In this document: positions 1-12,443 of the stretch, piece by piece
How the letters are laid out: each line of letters opens with the position of its first letter
How positions within the stretch are numbered: position 1 is the stretch's first letter
Assembly: GCA_024699855.1 (NCBI GenBank)
Contig: JAMPIQ010000003.1
Span: forward strand, 744,001 to 808,000
Direction: 5' to 3'
From: Aphelenchoides besseyi
Lineage: Eukaryota > Nematoda > Chromadorea > Rhabditida > Aphelenchoididae
DNA length: 64,000 nt
Notes under the pieces: generated by a model
Told to the model about the DNA's origin: nothing
Databases searched by the model: none
What the model saw: the letters and a program-made list of their open reading frames with translations, nothing else
Translations under genes and position numbers: made by a program

Positions 1-93
1 TGGAGACTTTGCGGTTAACCGAAGTAATTACGATTTCTTGCTTCGTAGTTAATGGTAAGAGCTGGTGTTTAGTTTGTTGAACATCGATTTCAG

Positions 94-607
94 ATGTCCA
101 ATTTATTGATTCGTTTGACGATTCTTTTCGTTCTTTCAACCTATTTGGTTGAAGCTCAATGGTACAATCCGAACGCTTGGAACCAACAGGCATACGATCA
201 ACAATATCAGGACTATTGGAATCAGTATTGGTCCAATTATTATAGTTCCGGTTATTACAACAATCGAAACTTTGCTCAATATTTGCCACAACAACCATTC
301 TATTTGCGTTTCGTTCAATATCGACCGATCTATCGACCTGTTTATCGACCCAGCAAGTTTACGTTTTTTTCACACTCATATCTCTGTTTTAGCTCAACAA
401 CAATGGATACCCAATCAGGTTCAACTGCAATCCAACCAAATTCAACAACCAGCAAACCTTCAACCTACTCCTCAGCCACCAACTTTGCCCACACGTCAAC
501 AAGTCGAAGTCTCTGCATCGGCAGTTCGAAACGAACTTCCGGATGACGTGTCAACAAATCAGGGGTTCGGCGAGAATTCGGTTTTGAATTCGATTCATAG
601 ATCTTAG
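94..607 (+). CDS. Small secreted Tyr/Gln/Asn-rich protein
   Basis: The start at 94 gives a hydrophobic signal peptide ending around VEAQ (residue 22). A stretch rich in Tyr, Asn, Gln and Trp follows, with repeated Y-R-P units (residues about 75-88). A short intron probably lies around 357-392 (GT at 357, TTTTAG ending at 392). The reading frame after it is uncertain: the frame stopping at 607 gives a Gln/Pro-rich tail that suits the first exon best, but the join I see leads into the frame stopping at 546. AATAAA follows at 616-621. I recognise no family. Composition suggests a secreted structural or cuticle/eggshell-associated protein, which is inference only. Confidence 0.55.
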
Positions 608-651
608 TTGCAAGCAATAAACATCTACAGGTCAAATGAAAACTAATTTAT

Positions 652-1020
652 TTGCAATGTGCACTCGATTGAACTTAGAACTCTTCGTTCGTTTTCGATC
701 GCATATGAGCGGAACATTGAACGACACAACTCACGTCCTAGAACATATCATTTGTCTAATCAGTTGGTTGTCGATTACCGATTTGATATCATCCAAAAGG
801 AATTTGCTCATCAGATTCGAACAGTCGAGAATCTTGACGGCTCGACAAAGCGGCTGCAATTTGATTGAGTTTTTTGGCAAAAGTTTTGTCAACTCACTCC
901 ATTTGCCGTGCACATACAACGCACGCACGGTGATCGTAACTTTGACTCCCCGCGCTGGAGCTCCGTCTTTCCAATCGTACAAACTGCTGAACTTTGAGTT
1001 GGGACATAACCAGTGGGTTA
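652..1020 (-). other. Possible extra 3' exon of the peroxidase gene, or its 3' UTR
   Basis: Directly downstream of the peroxidase stop is an open reverse frame (982 down to 731) with natural-looking composition, followed by AATAAA near 652 on the reverse strand. Joining it to the peroxidase would need a donor one codon before that gene's apparent stop. No domain is recognised. It may equally be untranslated. Confidence 0.3.
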
Positions 1021-4000
1021 TTACTTACGTTTCTCTTTCCAGTTCTTCAAATTCAGTTGCTGAATGCTTTCGCAGGGAATCGGTGCGTTACTGCAATCTT
1101 GTTAATGATGGATTATTCTCTTCACTCACTTGAGATCATTTGGAATGCTAAAGACGTCCGGTTGAATTCGTTTCAGTCGATGGCCGTTTTTACACAAAAT
1201 TGAGCCGAGAGTTATTTTTCGTATTTCCGTCAATTGCTCTGAAAATTTGTTATCGTTTTCTGTTCTTGTCCACCTACCGTTTGTGAACCTTGTTTCGGGC
1301 ATGTGATTCTCGTAATAGAAGCGATCACAACGTTTCAATCGTCGGAACTGTTCGCCAATCAAACATGCCATGGTGGGAGGCATCAAAGCTCCGCCCATCG
1401 GCTTTTCGGACAACAATCCCGGAAACAGATCGATGTCATCAACATGCTCGTAAACACTTGACAAGGCGGCCACCGATTCGGCATCCATTTCGTTCAGAAG
1501 ATCTTCGAATACACGTGCTTTTCGAAGACCACAGAACGGTCGAAAAGTGTTGTACTGAAATTCGTGTTTAGATGTCTGAAGTCATCTTACTCCTTGAACT
1601 CCGTGATCTCTTGCTCTCATGATATTCAACGCAATCAAATCGAAACCCGAAAGTGGCCATCCACGTTGTTGGAATAAATGATTTCGAAGGGCATCGGTGA
1701 TGTGTCGATCAAAAGCCATGCACTTGCTTCCCAATAGACCTACGAGAATGCTATCAAGCCCGCCTAAATATTTTCATTATCACATTTTCACTCCACAACC
1801 TACCGGATTCACGATCGTAAATCGGTTCCATGTTATTGAAGTTCTCCTGCAAATCTACGGGTTTTGTGTGATTCACATATTCGGAAGTTAATCGTGGGAA
1901 CATCTAAAACTGATCGAATAAAAGAAAGGATCATTATATTCTCACCCTTCTAACTAACGTATGACCATATCTGAATGCTGCTGTAGCAAAAGGATGTGAA
2001 ATGGAAGCATCGCAAGTTGAATCGTAACCTTAAAACTATTCGTAAAAAATGCTTTTAAAACTCACCTTCAAAGTAACCCGAACGTTGGGGTTCTAGTTCG
2101 TACTTTTGAGCGAATCGACGGCCAATCAACTTTGGAAGGTACTCGTTGAAAACAATGTGTTGAAATTGGGCTCCGACTATTCGTCTCGCTTCCTGATAAA
2201 GACGCTCGTCCGACCATCTGGGATTCAAAGTCGACAATTCACGTGCTAATCGATTGTGTTCACGAAGCCAAATGTTGTGCATTGTGGTGAGTCCCGGTTG
2301 ATGAGAATTTCTTTCGTCACCCGCAACAAAACACGGAAATCGAGGTTTAGATCGACAGTCTTGTTCCTGATCTCCTTGTGGTAGTGCTTCGCTGAATACT
2401 TGTGTTTATTAAGAACATTCTTTTTAAGCTCACGTGTTATGGCTTCCGAGTTCTGTAGAGTTCATCAGACCGCCGTGGAATAAACGCAACGCTGCGGCTT
2501 CACATTGAGTGGAACCATAGATGACGGAAGCGTCAAGATAAGCGGTAAGTTGATTCAACTGATTTCTGTATCCCAAACTTAATTGTCCCAACAAAGATCG
2601 AGCCATCGGGAAACATCGACGTTCTCCATTCGAATCGTGAGTTGGATGAAACGGATCGTTGTCGGGCAAATGAACGGGCATACAATGAACAGACAACGTT
2701 TGAGGTGAGTCGCAACGACTGCAGTTCAGAATTTCGTTACCCGGTCCTAAACGAGCATTCAAAACGGTCGTAGCGTATTGTTACCTCTTTCAACAGGTGA
2801 ATGAGTGACTTCATGATCCAACTGAAAATTCAAATTTTTTAGGAACCTTAAATCTCACATACAAATTGACCAAACTGCATGACCATATGTGTGTATTTTT
2901 CGTCGTCATAAGCTCGATCGACGTGAATCGCATTCGACACCGAACGTGCCAACGGCAATTCACCACCACGCACAGAACGAGATCGTGGAGCATCGATTCC
3001 GTCGGCATATTCGGGTGGAAACAAATGACGTAGCGGTCCGAATGCGTTGCCGTAATGTGGAAATCGAAGATTGTTACACCATCCCGAATAAGATCGATAC
3101 GGAGCTGTTGGATCGCAGGGAAGATCTTTGGGCAAACACTGATCAACGGTTCCGTCACGAGCCATGAAAGGCGCGATATTCGAAACGAATTCGCTCACGT
3201 CGATTTGCGGCAAGAGTTGTTGCAAAGTTTCGTGATCGAGTTTGATTTCCAACTCATTTGGATTGTTCGTCAGCGTTTCACTAAAATGAACGTGCAGAAG
3301 TGATTGAAGAGATCGCTTACTTGTACATTAGTGCTCTTGTTGCTTCCAATAAGACGGATGATAATTTGGACTGTTCGATGGCTTCGCGTTTCGGACGCAT
3401 CATTTGACCATACGAGAAGATTGGATCGTGCTGATGAAAACGACCTTGATCTAAAATCAAGTTGTTGGATACACATTTAAGGTCGAAACTCACTTTTGCG
3501 TATGTTCTCAGCTTCTCGTTTTTGTCTTTCATTTACGACATTGACTCCAATTTCGATTGCTTTTTTGACCGTTTCCATTGTCACGGGCATCTGAATTTGC
3601 GCTTCGACATCTCTCCATGGTTCGAAACTCTGCTTCTCCACTGCTTCTTGAGTGCCATTGCAGAGAAGTGGAAAGTTACTGAACTCAACGTTTCATATTG
3701 ATTGCTATCTGACTTACTCTTTTTTATCGGCAGCTTCGAAGACGTGTGGTTGGACCAACACCATTCCGCTGTTTTCACACATCACTTGAGCCAAAGTTGT
3801 TTTACGAATTTCCGTCAATTGCTCTCGACTGAAACCCCATGAGTCGATGGTGTTTTCGTACCAAAATCGATCACCGAATTTTGTCTGAATCGACGATGAA
3901 ACCTCTAATTTTTATGGGAACTCACATTTTGAAACTGCTTCGCTATGATACAAGCGAACGTTGGTCCTACAGCTGCTCCACGAATCGGTCGTTCTGCCAA

Positions 4001-6132
4001 TCCACCGATGAAGAAGTCGACATCTTCGACCGTACGAAAATGTTTTTTAAGCAGCGGAATCACACGTTTTGGATCTGCGAAATCGTCCCAAAGTGCTTCG
4101 AACGAATCGACAGCACTTCCGCCGCAATGTTCACGCCAAACAACATAGGACGGAAGTCCGTGATCTCGGCCGGTTTGCAACAGCATGGCGGCCAAATCCA
4201 ATCCCATACTCGAAGTGCCTTTGAATAAGCGACCACGAACATCGGCCGACATGTGAAGACCGAATGATGGTGGTGAGTCGCGAATGAGGAATCTGTTAAT
4301 TTAAATGAACTAACAGTTCTCACAGAACATACCGTAGAATTCCGTCAATATCCTCGCCGAACAAAAACAGTTTCGGTTTGTTGATATAATCGCCTAACGG
4401 TCGTTCCATTGTTTTATAACCGGCCGAATGAAATTGAGCAATTTTGTCGCCGAGCATTGTGTAGAAGAACTAAGCGCATTTTACTTTCGTCTTTTGTAGA
4501 AAACTCACTTGACCAACTGCTGCCGCATAGCCGTTTATGACTGATGGATTGACATTCAATCTGTAGATCTTGTCGGAATTTAAAGATTGATCGTGACTTT
4601 GAATATGACGGTACCAACGTTCACGGCCAATGAGAAGCGGTAGAAACTCGTTGTAAGTGATGTGTTGGATTTGTGCAATGACAACTCTCCGAGCCTCTTG
4701 ATACAATTGTTCGTCTGACCATCTGCGATTCAGATCCTGAAGTTGAAAGTGAGAACAATAACTCGTAGGATGTTTTCACCTTCAAAGTCTGTGCCACTCG
4801 ATTATGTTGACGAATCCACAGAGTGTGTAGGGAGACGAGAGTTGGCAGAAAGTTTGTGTGTTCGGAGCCGCTCAAGAAACACGACATTCCGTCTGGGCAT
4901 TTGGGTCCAATAAACGAAGGAGAATCAACGGTCATGAGCATTGGTTTCGGATATGCGGTATCCGATGAGACCTTCATTTTGCCTGAAGAACAATTGGTTT
5001 CTGTAAAATCGACAAGCTTACCGTCTTGAAACGTTCGCAACGAAACAGCTCGATCTGCGGTACTACCGTAGATGTTACTCGCGTCCAAGAAACTGGTCGC
5101 TTGATTTGACTGCTCTCTTGGTCCTAATGAGCAGTCGGAACGTGCAGCAATCAAAGAACGCGGATAATCGAGACAACTGACAAAACCGCCGTAGAATGGA
5201 TCGTGCTCATCGACGGTTATTGGACGACATTCCGGATGATCGGCTTCGCAACAAGGAAGTGGAACGTGTTTACCATCTTAAGAAACCAATGAATATAACT
5301 GATTGAAGCGCTTACTTTCGATTAGTTGCATTGAGCCGATATGAACCATATCAGTGAAAATGAACATGGTCCAGTGAACAAACAAAGTGGTCAGCGGTTG
5401 AGTTGTTGATTGAGAGTCTTCGAAGACTGCCGAATTATCGAAGAACACGTTCGACAAAAGACGTGGATTAGGTAATGGATAATCATTGATTATTGAGGCC
5501 CGGAAATCAGAAATCTCTAAACGTCAAGACGTCAAGAGCTTGAAGGCAGCAAGTTTACCGTCTAAATAGTCGGGAGCAATTTCACGTTTGAACGCCGCAA
5601 AAGCAGCACCCCAAGTCGGCGATTGAACGTTATTGCAACTTCCATCATACGATCGGTAGTTTGTTAAGCTGCACGGCGGCAACGATTTGCCACAGATTCC
5701 CGACTTCGAGAAGTCAGTTTTTTTAATTGTCGATAAACTTTGTTTCCTTCTAAAATTATAATTGATAGTTGAATTTGACTAGTGGATTACTGTTTCAAGT
5801 TTTCGGTCGTACGTAAAAGCACGTACGCTGCGAATGCCTTTTGCTTTCCGCGTTCCGATGAAAACGTGTGCGATAGCCACGCGTTTCGTGGATATGGCAT
5901 ATGAGTGGAAAACTCTACGAAACCTATTAGTTTGAGAGGGGTTTGTTGACTCACCGTATTTCGAGAATAATTCCGGTTCTGTGTGATTGTACAAGTGACT
6001 GGCTTCATTGAGTGCTCGTTGAAAAGCCTCTGAAAGTCATGTCAGAGCTTAAATTCTTTGCTTGAACTCACCATCAACTTCATCGCTTTGGATTGAAATG
6101 AATAAAAGAAAGAAGACGAGGATCGCAAACAT
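1021..6132 (-). CDS. Secreted tandem-domain animal haem peroxidase; first domain catalytically degenerate
   Basis: The start at 6132 opens a signal peptide ([10 protein letters not shown]). Two animal haem-peroxidase domains follow in many small exons: domain 1 about 5760-3800, domain 2 about 3530-1021. Both carry the family landmarks: PC...YRS.DG.CNN near the start, Q.NQ.T..LDAS.IYGS, a LHTLW or MHNIW helix, and RDHG. Domain 2 keeps the distal His (LDHEVTHSP, near 2810), the distal Arg (AGDERNS, near 2300) and the proximal His ([10 protein letters not shown], near 1960), so it should bind haem. Domain 1 lacks all three: FIFTDMVH replaces the DHD region, SGSEHTNF has no Arg, and GQFFYTML replaces FRYGHTL. 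A helical linker joins the domains. Secreted peroxidases of this family oxidise Tyr or halide; in nematodes several cross-link extracellular matrix. The protein ends [10 protein letters not shown], as the family does. Confidence 0.9.
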
Positions 6133-6333
6133 GCCGCCTCCAAATCGTGGCTAAAGTTTATCTTCGTAAATGGTATAAAAGTCAACGTGTAAAAACAAAA
6201 TCTTATTGCTAAAAACGAACAGTACAAGTGGTGAAATTGAACGTGAGAGCTCATTCCGTTCGTTCAATCCACTCGATACAAAGCGGCATAACGAGAAGTG
6301 TCGCGCGAAGATGTAACGCTCATCTTGACTTCA

Positions 6334-6732
6334 ATGAACACGAATAAAAGAAACCAGTGGGGTCTACGAAACCTTGCAATCAAAACCAGCGCATTTCGAC
6401 TTCTGTTTCAAAATCCGCGTATTGAACAAGTCGATGATTACTCAATAGTGACTGTAGAACACGTCCGGAAAAGAAAGCAAACTAATTTGCAGCAACTGGA
6501 AGTCTCCGCGTGTGTCCGTCGAATGTTCAGAGGCAATTCGATGCAACTAATTAGCGACGCGGTTCATGAGCTTTTTGATGAGATCCGAAAAGAAGATCGC
6601 AGTTTTTACGTTTTGGAACACAAATCTGAACTTCGGAATGTGAAAGTGTTTGCAGGAACGAACATACGAAAAGCACGACGTCTCCTACGGTCAATTTACT
6701 CGTTGAGTTTTTGTAGAAAAACTCGTGGCTGA
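6334..6732 (+). CDS. Hypothetical basic protein, single exon
   Basis: An uninterrupted frame of about 132 codons starts at the first good ATG (6334); the open frame extends a little further 5' without a start. The product is Arg/Lys-rich with a central helical stretch (ISDAVHELFDEIRKED). No signal peptide, membrane segment or known motif is visible. It lies about 200 bp from the oppositely oriented peroxidase gene, so the two may share a promoter region. No AATAAA is obvious directly after the stop. Existence as a gene is uncertain. Confidence 0.35.
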   Translation: MNTNKRNQWGLRNLAIKTSAFRLLFQNPRIEQVDDYSIVTVEHVRKRKQTNLQQLEVSACVRRMFRGNSMQLISDAVHELFDEIRKEDRSFYVLEHKSELRNVKVFAGTNIRKARRLLRSIYSLSFCRKTRG

Positions 6733-7810
6733 CGCAAAAAGAACACGGAAACTGCCGCCGTTTCGTGTTTTTACTCTCGATTTTAATTGCAAAAAAACTT
6801 GAGAAGGAGCGGAAAGTGACCCAATTCGCGAAAATGTACGAGTTTCTGTTTTCAATTCACAGCAAAAGAATCGACAGCGATTTGACGTTATGATCGTAAT
6901 CCACGACTAACGGGTGTGCTCCTCGCCCAGCTGATTTCGACGGTTGTTATACACGAGCAAAAACAAGTGGTCAAACACCGTAAAAAAGAAGCTGCAGATG
7001 TACGACTTCTACAATGTTTTCGTTGTTCTAAGCAGCTAGCCAAACATGCAAATGGACATTCGATTTTATGGCCGACCACTTGGAGCATAAACATCATATT
7101 CGGTTATTGAGAATCTTGTACGTACATTTAATTCATATGTGAGGGTTCGATATAAGCTTCTTTTGTTCACCAACAATTATTTTGTAATCACTTCCATTAC
7201 ACCACCTATTTTCACTTTTACTAACAAACTTTTCCTTATTCCAAGTGCATTCATTTTCTTTGTATTGCTTTCGATCTTCATAAGTAGTCACATTCAACCT
7301 CTTCTATGATTGACTAAGTAGTATCTGTACTTGAATTTCACTTCCATATCTCGATTTGGTTTCTGAGATCAAAAGATGATCGAATATGAGACAACAAATT
7401 ACAAAAATCGGTTAGAGCAATTAACCGAAATGTTGTTGGTCAAAGAGCAGAAGATCAAAAGCTAATCTAACAATGAAAAGGAACACAGGTGAAAGAACAG
7501 TTTTTGTTGCACAAAAAAACAAACGCTTCCTGTTGAAGTTACGAGAAACTGTAATTCAAAAGTCGATCAATTGAACTTTGCTTTCAGATAACTGAGCATC
7601 AAGAACCCTGGACGTCCAATCAAACTTTTAATTGTTATTGTCAGAAGTGTATAAGTTAGTCAAAACTCGTGTCTTCGTTCTCAAATCGCTTATTTCTGGG
7701 TACATAGAACGATACGCCAAGATCTCGACGAAATAAAATTGTTCACTAGATTCTTCATTCCGTTTTTTGTCCAGTTTGCGTGTGGCTGCTTTTTCGTTTC
7801 CGTGCTTCAA
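6733..7810. other. Mostly non-coding interval with short coding-like fragments
   Basis: There is no complete gene. A forward frame (about 6916-7110) has a CFRC...H....H spacing but no start context. Another (7377-7463) encodes a short coiled-coil-like peptide with Leu spacing, ending in a stop. Neither can be joined convincingly to other exons. The last part should contain the sds22 promoter. Confidence 0.3.
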
Positions 7811-8936
7811 ATGGCAATTGCTGAGGATCATATCACAAACTTGATTGCGGACGTCGGTCTGGACGACCAACCGGAGTTCGATATCACGACCGTCGATGCG
7901 AAGGCCAAAAATCTCAATGTGGCTCGTTGTGCAATTCGAAAACTCGACGGCTTTGATCGCTTCAAAAACGTCACCGCGTTGTGTTTACGTTACAATCATT
8001 TGGAAAAGATCGAATGTTTGGATTCGTTGACCTCGCTCGTTGAATTGGACATCAGTGCCAACGTGGTGAGTAATAGCACTTGAATGAATCTAATCAATTC
8101 GTTTAGATTCAGAAAATTGAGGGTTTGGATAAGTTGGTTAATTTGGAGGAGTTGGATTTGGCTTACAATCAAATCAAGAAAATTGAGGGCTTGGACTTGT
8201 TGACGAAGCTCCGCAGTTTGTTCCTCATGTGCAACAAGGTGGCTAAAATCGAAGGTTTGGATTCGGTATGCTCAGGAAGTTTTGATTGTTCAGATCGTTT
8301 GTTTTCAGTTGGTAAATTTGAATCGTATGGATTTGAGTGGCAATCAAATTGCGTGGATTGAGAATCTGAACAACAACATCACTCTCGAGTTTCTCTACTT
8401 GAACGACAACCAAATCAGCAGAATCAAGAACTTGGATCACTTGAAGAAGCTCAACATTTTGAATTTGGTTGATAACTCAATCACTGAAATTTCGGTCAGG
8501 TTTTCTCCCTCCTTCTTATGCCAACTTGTGTCTTCAGGGTCTCGAGCAACTTCACGAGCTTCAAGGATTGTACCTCGGTCAAAATCAGATTAAGAAGATT
8601 GAGGGATTGGACGCGAATACAAAACTTGAAGTTTTGGATCTGAACATGAATCAATTGCGCAAAATCAGCAACGTTAATCACTTGTTTTATTTGACCGATT
8701 TTTGGGTTAAAGGAAACAAACTCACGGACTTCCAAGATCTCGATCAACTCTCCGATTTGATGTGTTTGTCGTGTGTTTACTTGGAGATGAACCCGTGGGC
8801 CGACAATCCCGATTATTGGAACATTGTCATCGATAAGTTGCCGCAAATCCAACGTCTCGATGATGAAACGATTTCGCTGTTGAGTGCGGACGAAGCGGCT
8901 GGTGATGGGACTGCCATAATGGTCGAAGTTGCTTGA
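7811..8936 (+). CDS. sds-22: Protein phosphatase 1 regulatory subunit 7 (sds22), leucine-rich repeat protein
   Basis: Four exons (7811-8065, 8107-8265, 8309-8494, 8538-8936) join in frame across introns of 41-43 nt. The product, about 333 residues, is almost entirely SDS22-type 22-residue leucine-rich repeats: successive L.SL.EL..N.I.KIE.L units starting near residue 35. It ends with the typical LRR cap (YLEMNPWA.NPDYW) and a short acidic tail. Sds22 binds the PP1 catalytic subunit and helps in its maturation and mitotic control, mainly in cytoplasm and nucleus. Length and repeat number match the family, so assignment is firm. The start chosen is the first ATG that leads into the conserved N-terminus; the open frame continues upstream without an ATG. 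AATAAA follows the stop at about 8943. Confidence 0.93.
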
Positions 8937-9210
8937 TCGGCTAATAAAATCCTTTTTTAAGAGTGTAAATAAATTTTAACGTTAATGATTGATGTTGAAT
9001 TTTGTTTTGATTCTCATTTGATTGAGACATACAAGATGACTAATGGAATTTTTGTGTAGATTTTAATCTTAACATCACAAGTTCAAGACTAATTCTTTTT
9101 TCTTGTTTCTCGTTTGTTTGGTACAAAGTCGTGTTTAAATGAAGATTGGCAGTTGTAAAATGTTTTAAGCTGATACGATAAGCTATAATCTCATTTATTC
9201 ATTGCAACTA

Positions 9211-10727
9211 TCAAGCTTTTTCTTTTGACTGAGTGACTTCAACTTTCTGGACTTCGGAGCTCAGTTTGTTCGATCCTATGACTTTTGGATTCGACTCTGA
9301 AATTTTTCATTAGTTCGTCAATAAACACAGAACTTACCAGTCGTCTTCTTGTCGTCTTTGCTTTTTGACATTTGACCTAAACAGAAAGTGATGACCGCAG
9401 AATATGCGAGCACAAACCGTAAGCTTCTTCCCACTCGAATGGATCAGTTACTTTGATTTTCGTGCTGATGAGTGGAGTGTTCACGAGCTTGTGAAGACGT
9501 TTGTAATCGACTTTGACGTCGTTCTGAAGGCAATTACTTAGTTGTCATCTATCTCATTTCACTTGCTTCCATACTCACGAACAACAAGCAAAGACGTCGG
9601 TAGGAGGCGGGCAAACTGTCGTAGAGTTTCGGGTTTTGTTGGCTTTCAGCTTCTGAAATCGGAATGGTTAGATAAGCGGGGTAGTCGAGTTACTTGGTTT
9701 CATCAAAAAAGATTCTTTAGCTTCGATGATCTCTTCGTTGTTTTTCAAGTTCAAGCTACGCCAACGTAGAAACGCTGGAGCCAACATGTCAAAAGAAAGG
9801 AAAACCCACGACTCGATGTCATCGTGTTCTTTAGCCACTTCTCCGCTCAAAACTTGTCGTGACGCAAAAATCGGATCGATGTTGTCGGTTCGCATTTCTC
9901 TAAAACACTTTTAGTTGATCAGTTGAATGACCAACCGTATAATTCTCTTGTTGAAATGTCCGGATGAGAAGTCGATTAAGCGAAGGGAATGACGATCCTT
10001 GTCGAACATGAAACTGCGTGGACAGATGTTGCCGTGAATGAAATTAAGACGATGAAGAGCCGTGATTGCATTCAGAGTTTGAGCGTTCAGACGAGTCGCC
10101 GACTTTGCTCTTCAAAACAAACGAGTGACAATCAAACTCGAAACCTACGTAAAGAACTTGTCTTTGAGCACCTGCATGCGAAGATCGTGCAGATTCATCC
10201 AATAGAGTGGCATAACCAAACTGCGATACTTCTCGGTCTTTCCGAAGTCGATGAGATATGGGAGTTGAATGATCAGCTCATTGAACTTTTCCTTCATAGC
10301 CGACACTTCGTCCATGACATTCAAATCGGACTAAAAGTGTTGGGTGAGCTTGTGTCGGTCAACTTACACGTAGAAAGTCAGCTTTTTCTATTTTCTCGAT
10401 CTTCATCGCAAAGAACTCGTCTCGAGTTTTGTCCACCGGTTCGGCGCGAACTTTGAAGACCCACGACACCGAACTGCGGTTCAATTCCTGAACAAGTTTG
10501 TACTTTCGATTAGTTCGATCGTAGCTCATAACATGGCCGGGAATAAGGTCTTCGGGTTCTTTATACTCCAGCAACTGAGAGACAATCAGAGAAGTTGATG
10601 AGGGACTTACTATTGCAGTTTTTAGCGCATTGTCCTTTGCATCATTTGTCAGTTCGGGTGGAGTCATCGATGCCGTTGGAGTATTGGATGACACGGCGGG
10701 ACTTTTCGCTTCGTCTTTTTGAGCCAT
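9211..10727 (-). CDS. TTBK/CK1-like pseudokinase
   Basis: The gene runs from the ATG at 10727 to TGA at 9211 in about eight exons with short introns. After a roughly 75-residue Ser/Thr/Pro-rich leader comes a kinase fold of the CK1/tau-tubulin-kinase type: FFAMKIEK keeps the ATP-binding Lys, L.VMPLYWMNLHDLR matches the hinge region, and HDDIESWVF matches the TTBK/CK1 helix after the activation loop. The active site is broken. The glycine-rich loop reads ELNRSSVSWVF with no Gly, the HRD.K.N loop reads HGNICPRSF (near 10030), so both the catalytic Asp and the loop Lys are gone, and DFG reads DFS. A Lys/Ser-rich tail closes the protein. Nematodes carry large TTBK-like families, many expressed in sperm; a scaffold or regulatory role here is inference. 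A reverse-strand AATAAA lies near 9194-9199. Confidence 0.85.
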
Positions 10728-11159
10728 TTCACTGGAAATTGTCCGAAAGAACGAATGGAATCACTTGTCTTGGAATTGAAAGGTTTGATGCAAATTTGAG
10801 ATTATCAACTTGTTGGAAGTCACGAGCGATGAATGTCGCTTAATAGCAAGAAACACGTTTTATATCTCCGTTCTGTTAAACTTCTAATTTCACTACCTTG
10901 CTTCTTTGTTGTCAATCGACTTTCACCCGAACAAGTCGTTCACAGGTGTTGAGCGACGATTTTAATGTCCCACTAGCGGTTCTGTTCTGAAGTGCCTGGA
11001 AATTCTCAGGAAATGCCGTTTCGACATTTAAAGCCGTCAAATGGAATGTTCTGAAAATCGAGGAAAACAAAACGACGATTGCGCGTTCGTTTCGTTTTTG
11101 TTGTTCTCATTGTTCGGAGGCTTTGAATCAACTTTATTTTGTGCGATTTCAGATCCACG
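10728..11159. other. Intergenic, divergent promoter interval
   Basis: This interval separates the reverse-strand pseudokinase from a forward-strand secreted-protein gene. No coding frame here has a start and splice signals that I trust. A TTTCAG at 11147-11152, just before the ATG at 11160, could be a cis- or trans-splice acceptor. Confidence 0.4.
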
Positions 11160-12063
11160 ATGCGTATTTCCTCCGCAATCATTGCGCTCATTGTGCTCAT
11201 GCTTTTGGCCAATAGCGTCGATGGAAAGACTATCAAAGTTGGGTATTTACAAATCTTGAGTAACATTGTTGTTAACAAATCTTCTTGTTTTAGTCACCTT
11301 TTGTTGCCCTCAAAAATCGTATCATCATATTCCCTCATTGAAGATCTCCAACGATATGTTTGAATTGAACGTCAAATACGAGTAATGACTGATGGGTAAG
11401 TTCACGAGCTTGTTATTGTTGACATCACCATTTAGACACCTTGGTTTCCTTGATGCTTGTATGATCATCTTCAATTTGCCGTTTGCTCTGGATCCAAAGC
11501 CCGTTTGTGAATGTGATTTTTACGTGGGCAACAGTAAATTTGATTTTCGTGCAACTATTTCCACCTTTCGCTTTTAGGTGTCTTTTGGCTTCTATACTCG
11601 CATTGCAGTTTGCGAGTCGAAGTCGAAAGTGATCGAATTAAAATTTCCACAGCGGCGATTTACATGTGCACTCCTAATATTTAAATGGAACCTGTTCATT
11701 CGTTGTATTTGCGTGATGTTCCTGTTTAATGGAATCAATTTCCGATTCAAATTCCACTTTTAAACGTAAGTAACAATTGAAAGTTTCAAATTGAACCTTT
11801 GGTTTCAGAATTCTGGCAACGGCGTCACGTGTACCCATCAGGCTTTCAATCATGGAACAAAGACTACAACGATGTTTTGGGGATTTTCATTCCTTTGCGT
11901 GAATCTAACTTATCGTTCCCTCTTCAACGATTTGTTTTAGATTGTTTACTGTTGAAATTGTAAATGCGCTTCACTCCAGGTGCAAGCGACATGTCTATTG
12001 TTAACCATTCATTCCAGTAATTATTTTTGCTCATTTTATCTTTTTCAATTGTCGATTTCAATA
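11160..12063 (+). CDS. Hypothetical secreted protein, multi-exon, structure uncertain
   Basis: The ATG at 11160 opens a clear signal peptide (M-R-I-S-S-A-I-I-A-L-I-V-L-M-L, cleavage after SVDG). Several downstream blocks flanked by GT and TTTTAG or TTTCAG look like exons: about 11295-11385, 11440-11535 (Cys-containing, PVCECDF), 11579-11650 (GFYTRIAVCES) and 11810-11938. I could not find one set of joins that keeps a single frame through all of them. AATAAA at about 12058 fits the 3' end. No family is recognised. It could be a secreted Cys-containing protein or a decaying copy of one. Confidence 0.4.
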
Positions 12064-12443
12064 AATTTTGTTAATTTTTGAGTCGTTGGTTACGAACAAA
12101 CATTCTTTTGAAATCAAGATTTATGAAAAAAACGCTAACATTAAAAAGACCAACTAATTTACGGACTAATACAATCAATTCGATGGAACTTCAACAATGG
12201 AATTGGCTGTAAACGTGGAGCCGAACTAAAGTTCACGTTGGCGTGCGGACAGATGTGGTGAGTTTACGAAACTGCCGTAGCCCCGAGGTGATCTGAGCGC
12301 CTACAACATAAAAATGCACGTCCAACTACCACGAACTAAGTACCCCGAAGCCATTTTGCAGATATTCACATACCCCGACTACAAACCGAGTTGAGAGTTT
12401 TCTTGTTGAACGTGTCTTTGCTCGCAATTTATTTTGCGGAATA
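12064..12443. other. Intergenic
   Basis: AT-rich at first, then a more GC-rich stretch without an open frame of note. Probably the promoter and 5' leader of the next gene. No motif is recognised. Confidence 0.4.

Noticed and set aside
636..1133. 165-codon forward frame
   Set aside because: It lies antisense to the peroxidase 3' end and has no domain; the reverse strand has the poly(A) signal and conserved peptide.
11160..12063. Transthyretin-like family assignment for the secreted gene
   Set aside because: Only the signal peptide and K-T-I-K-V start look similar; the later exons do not show the family's conserved strands.
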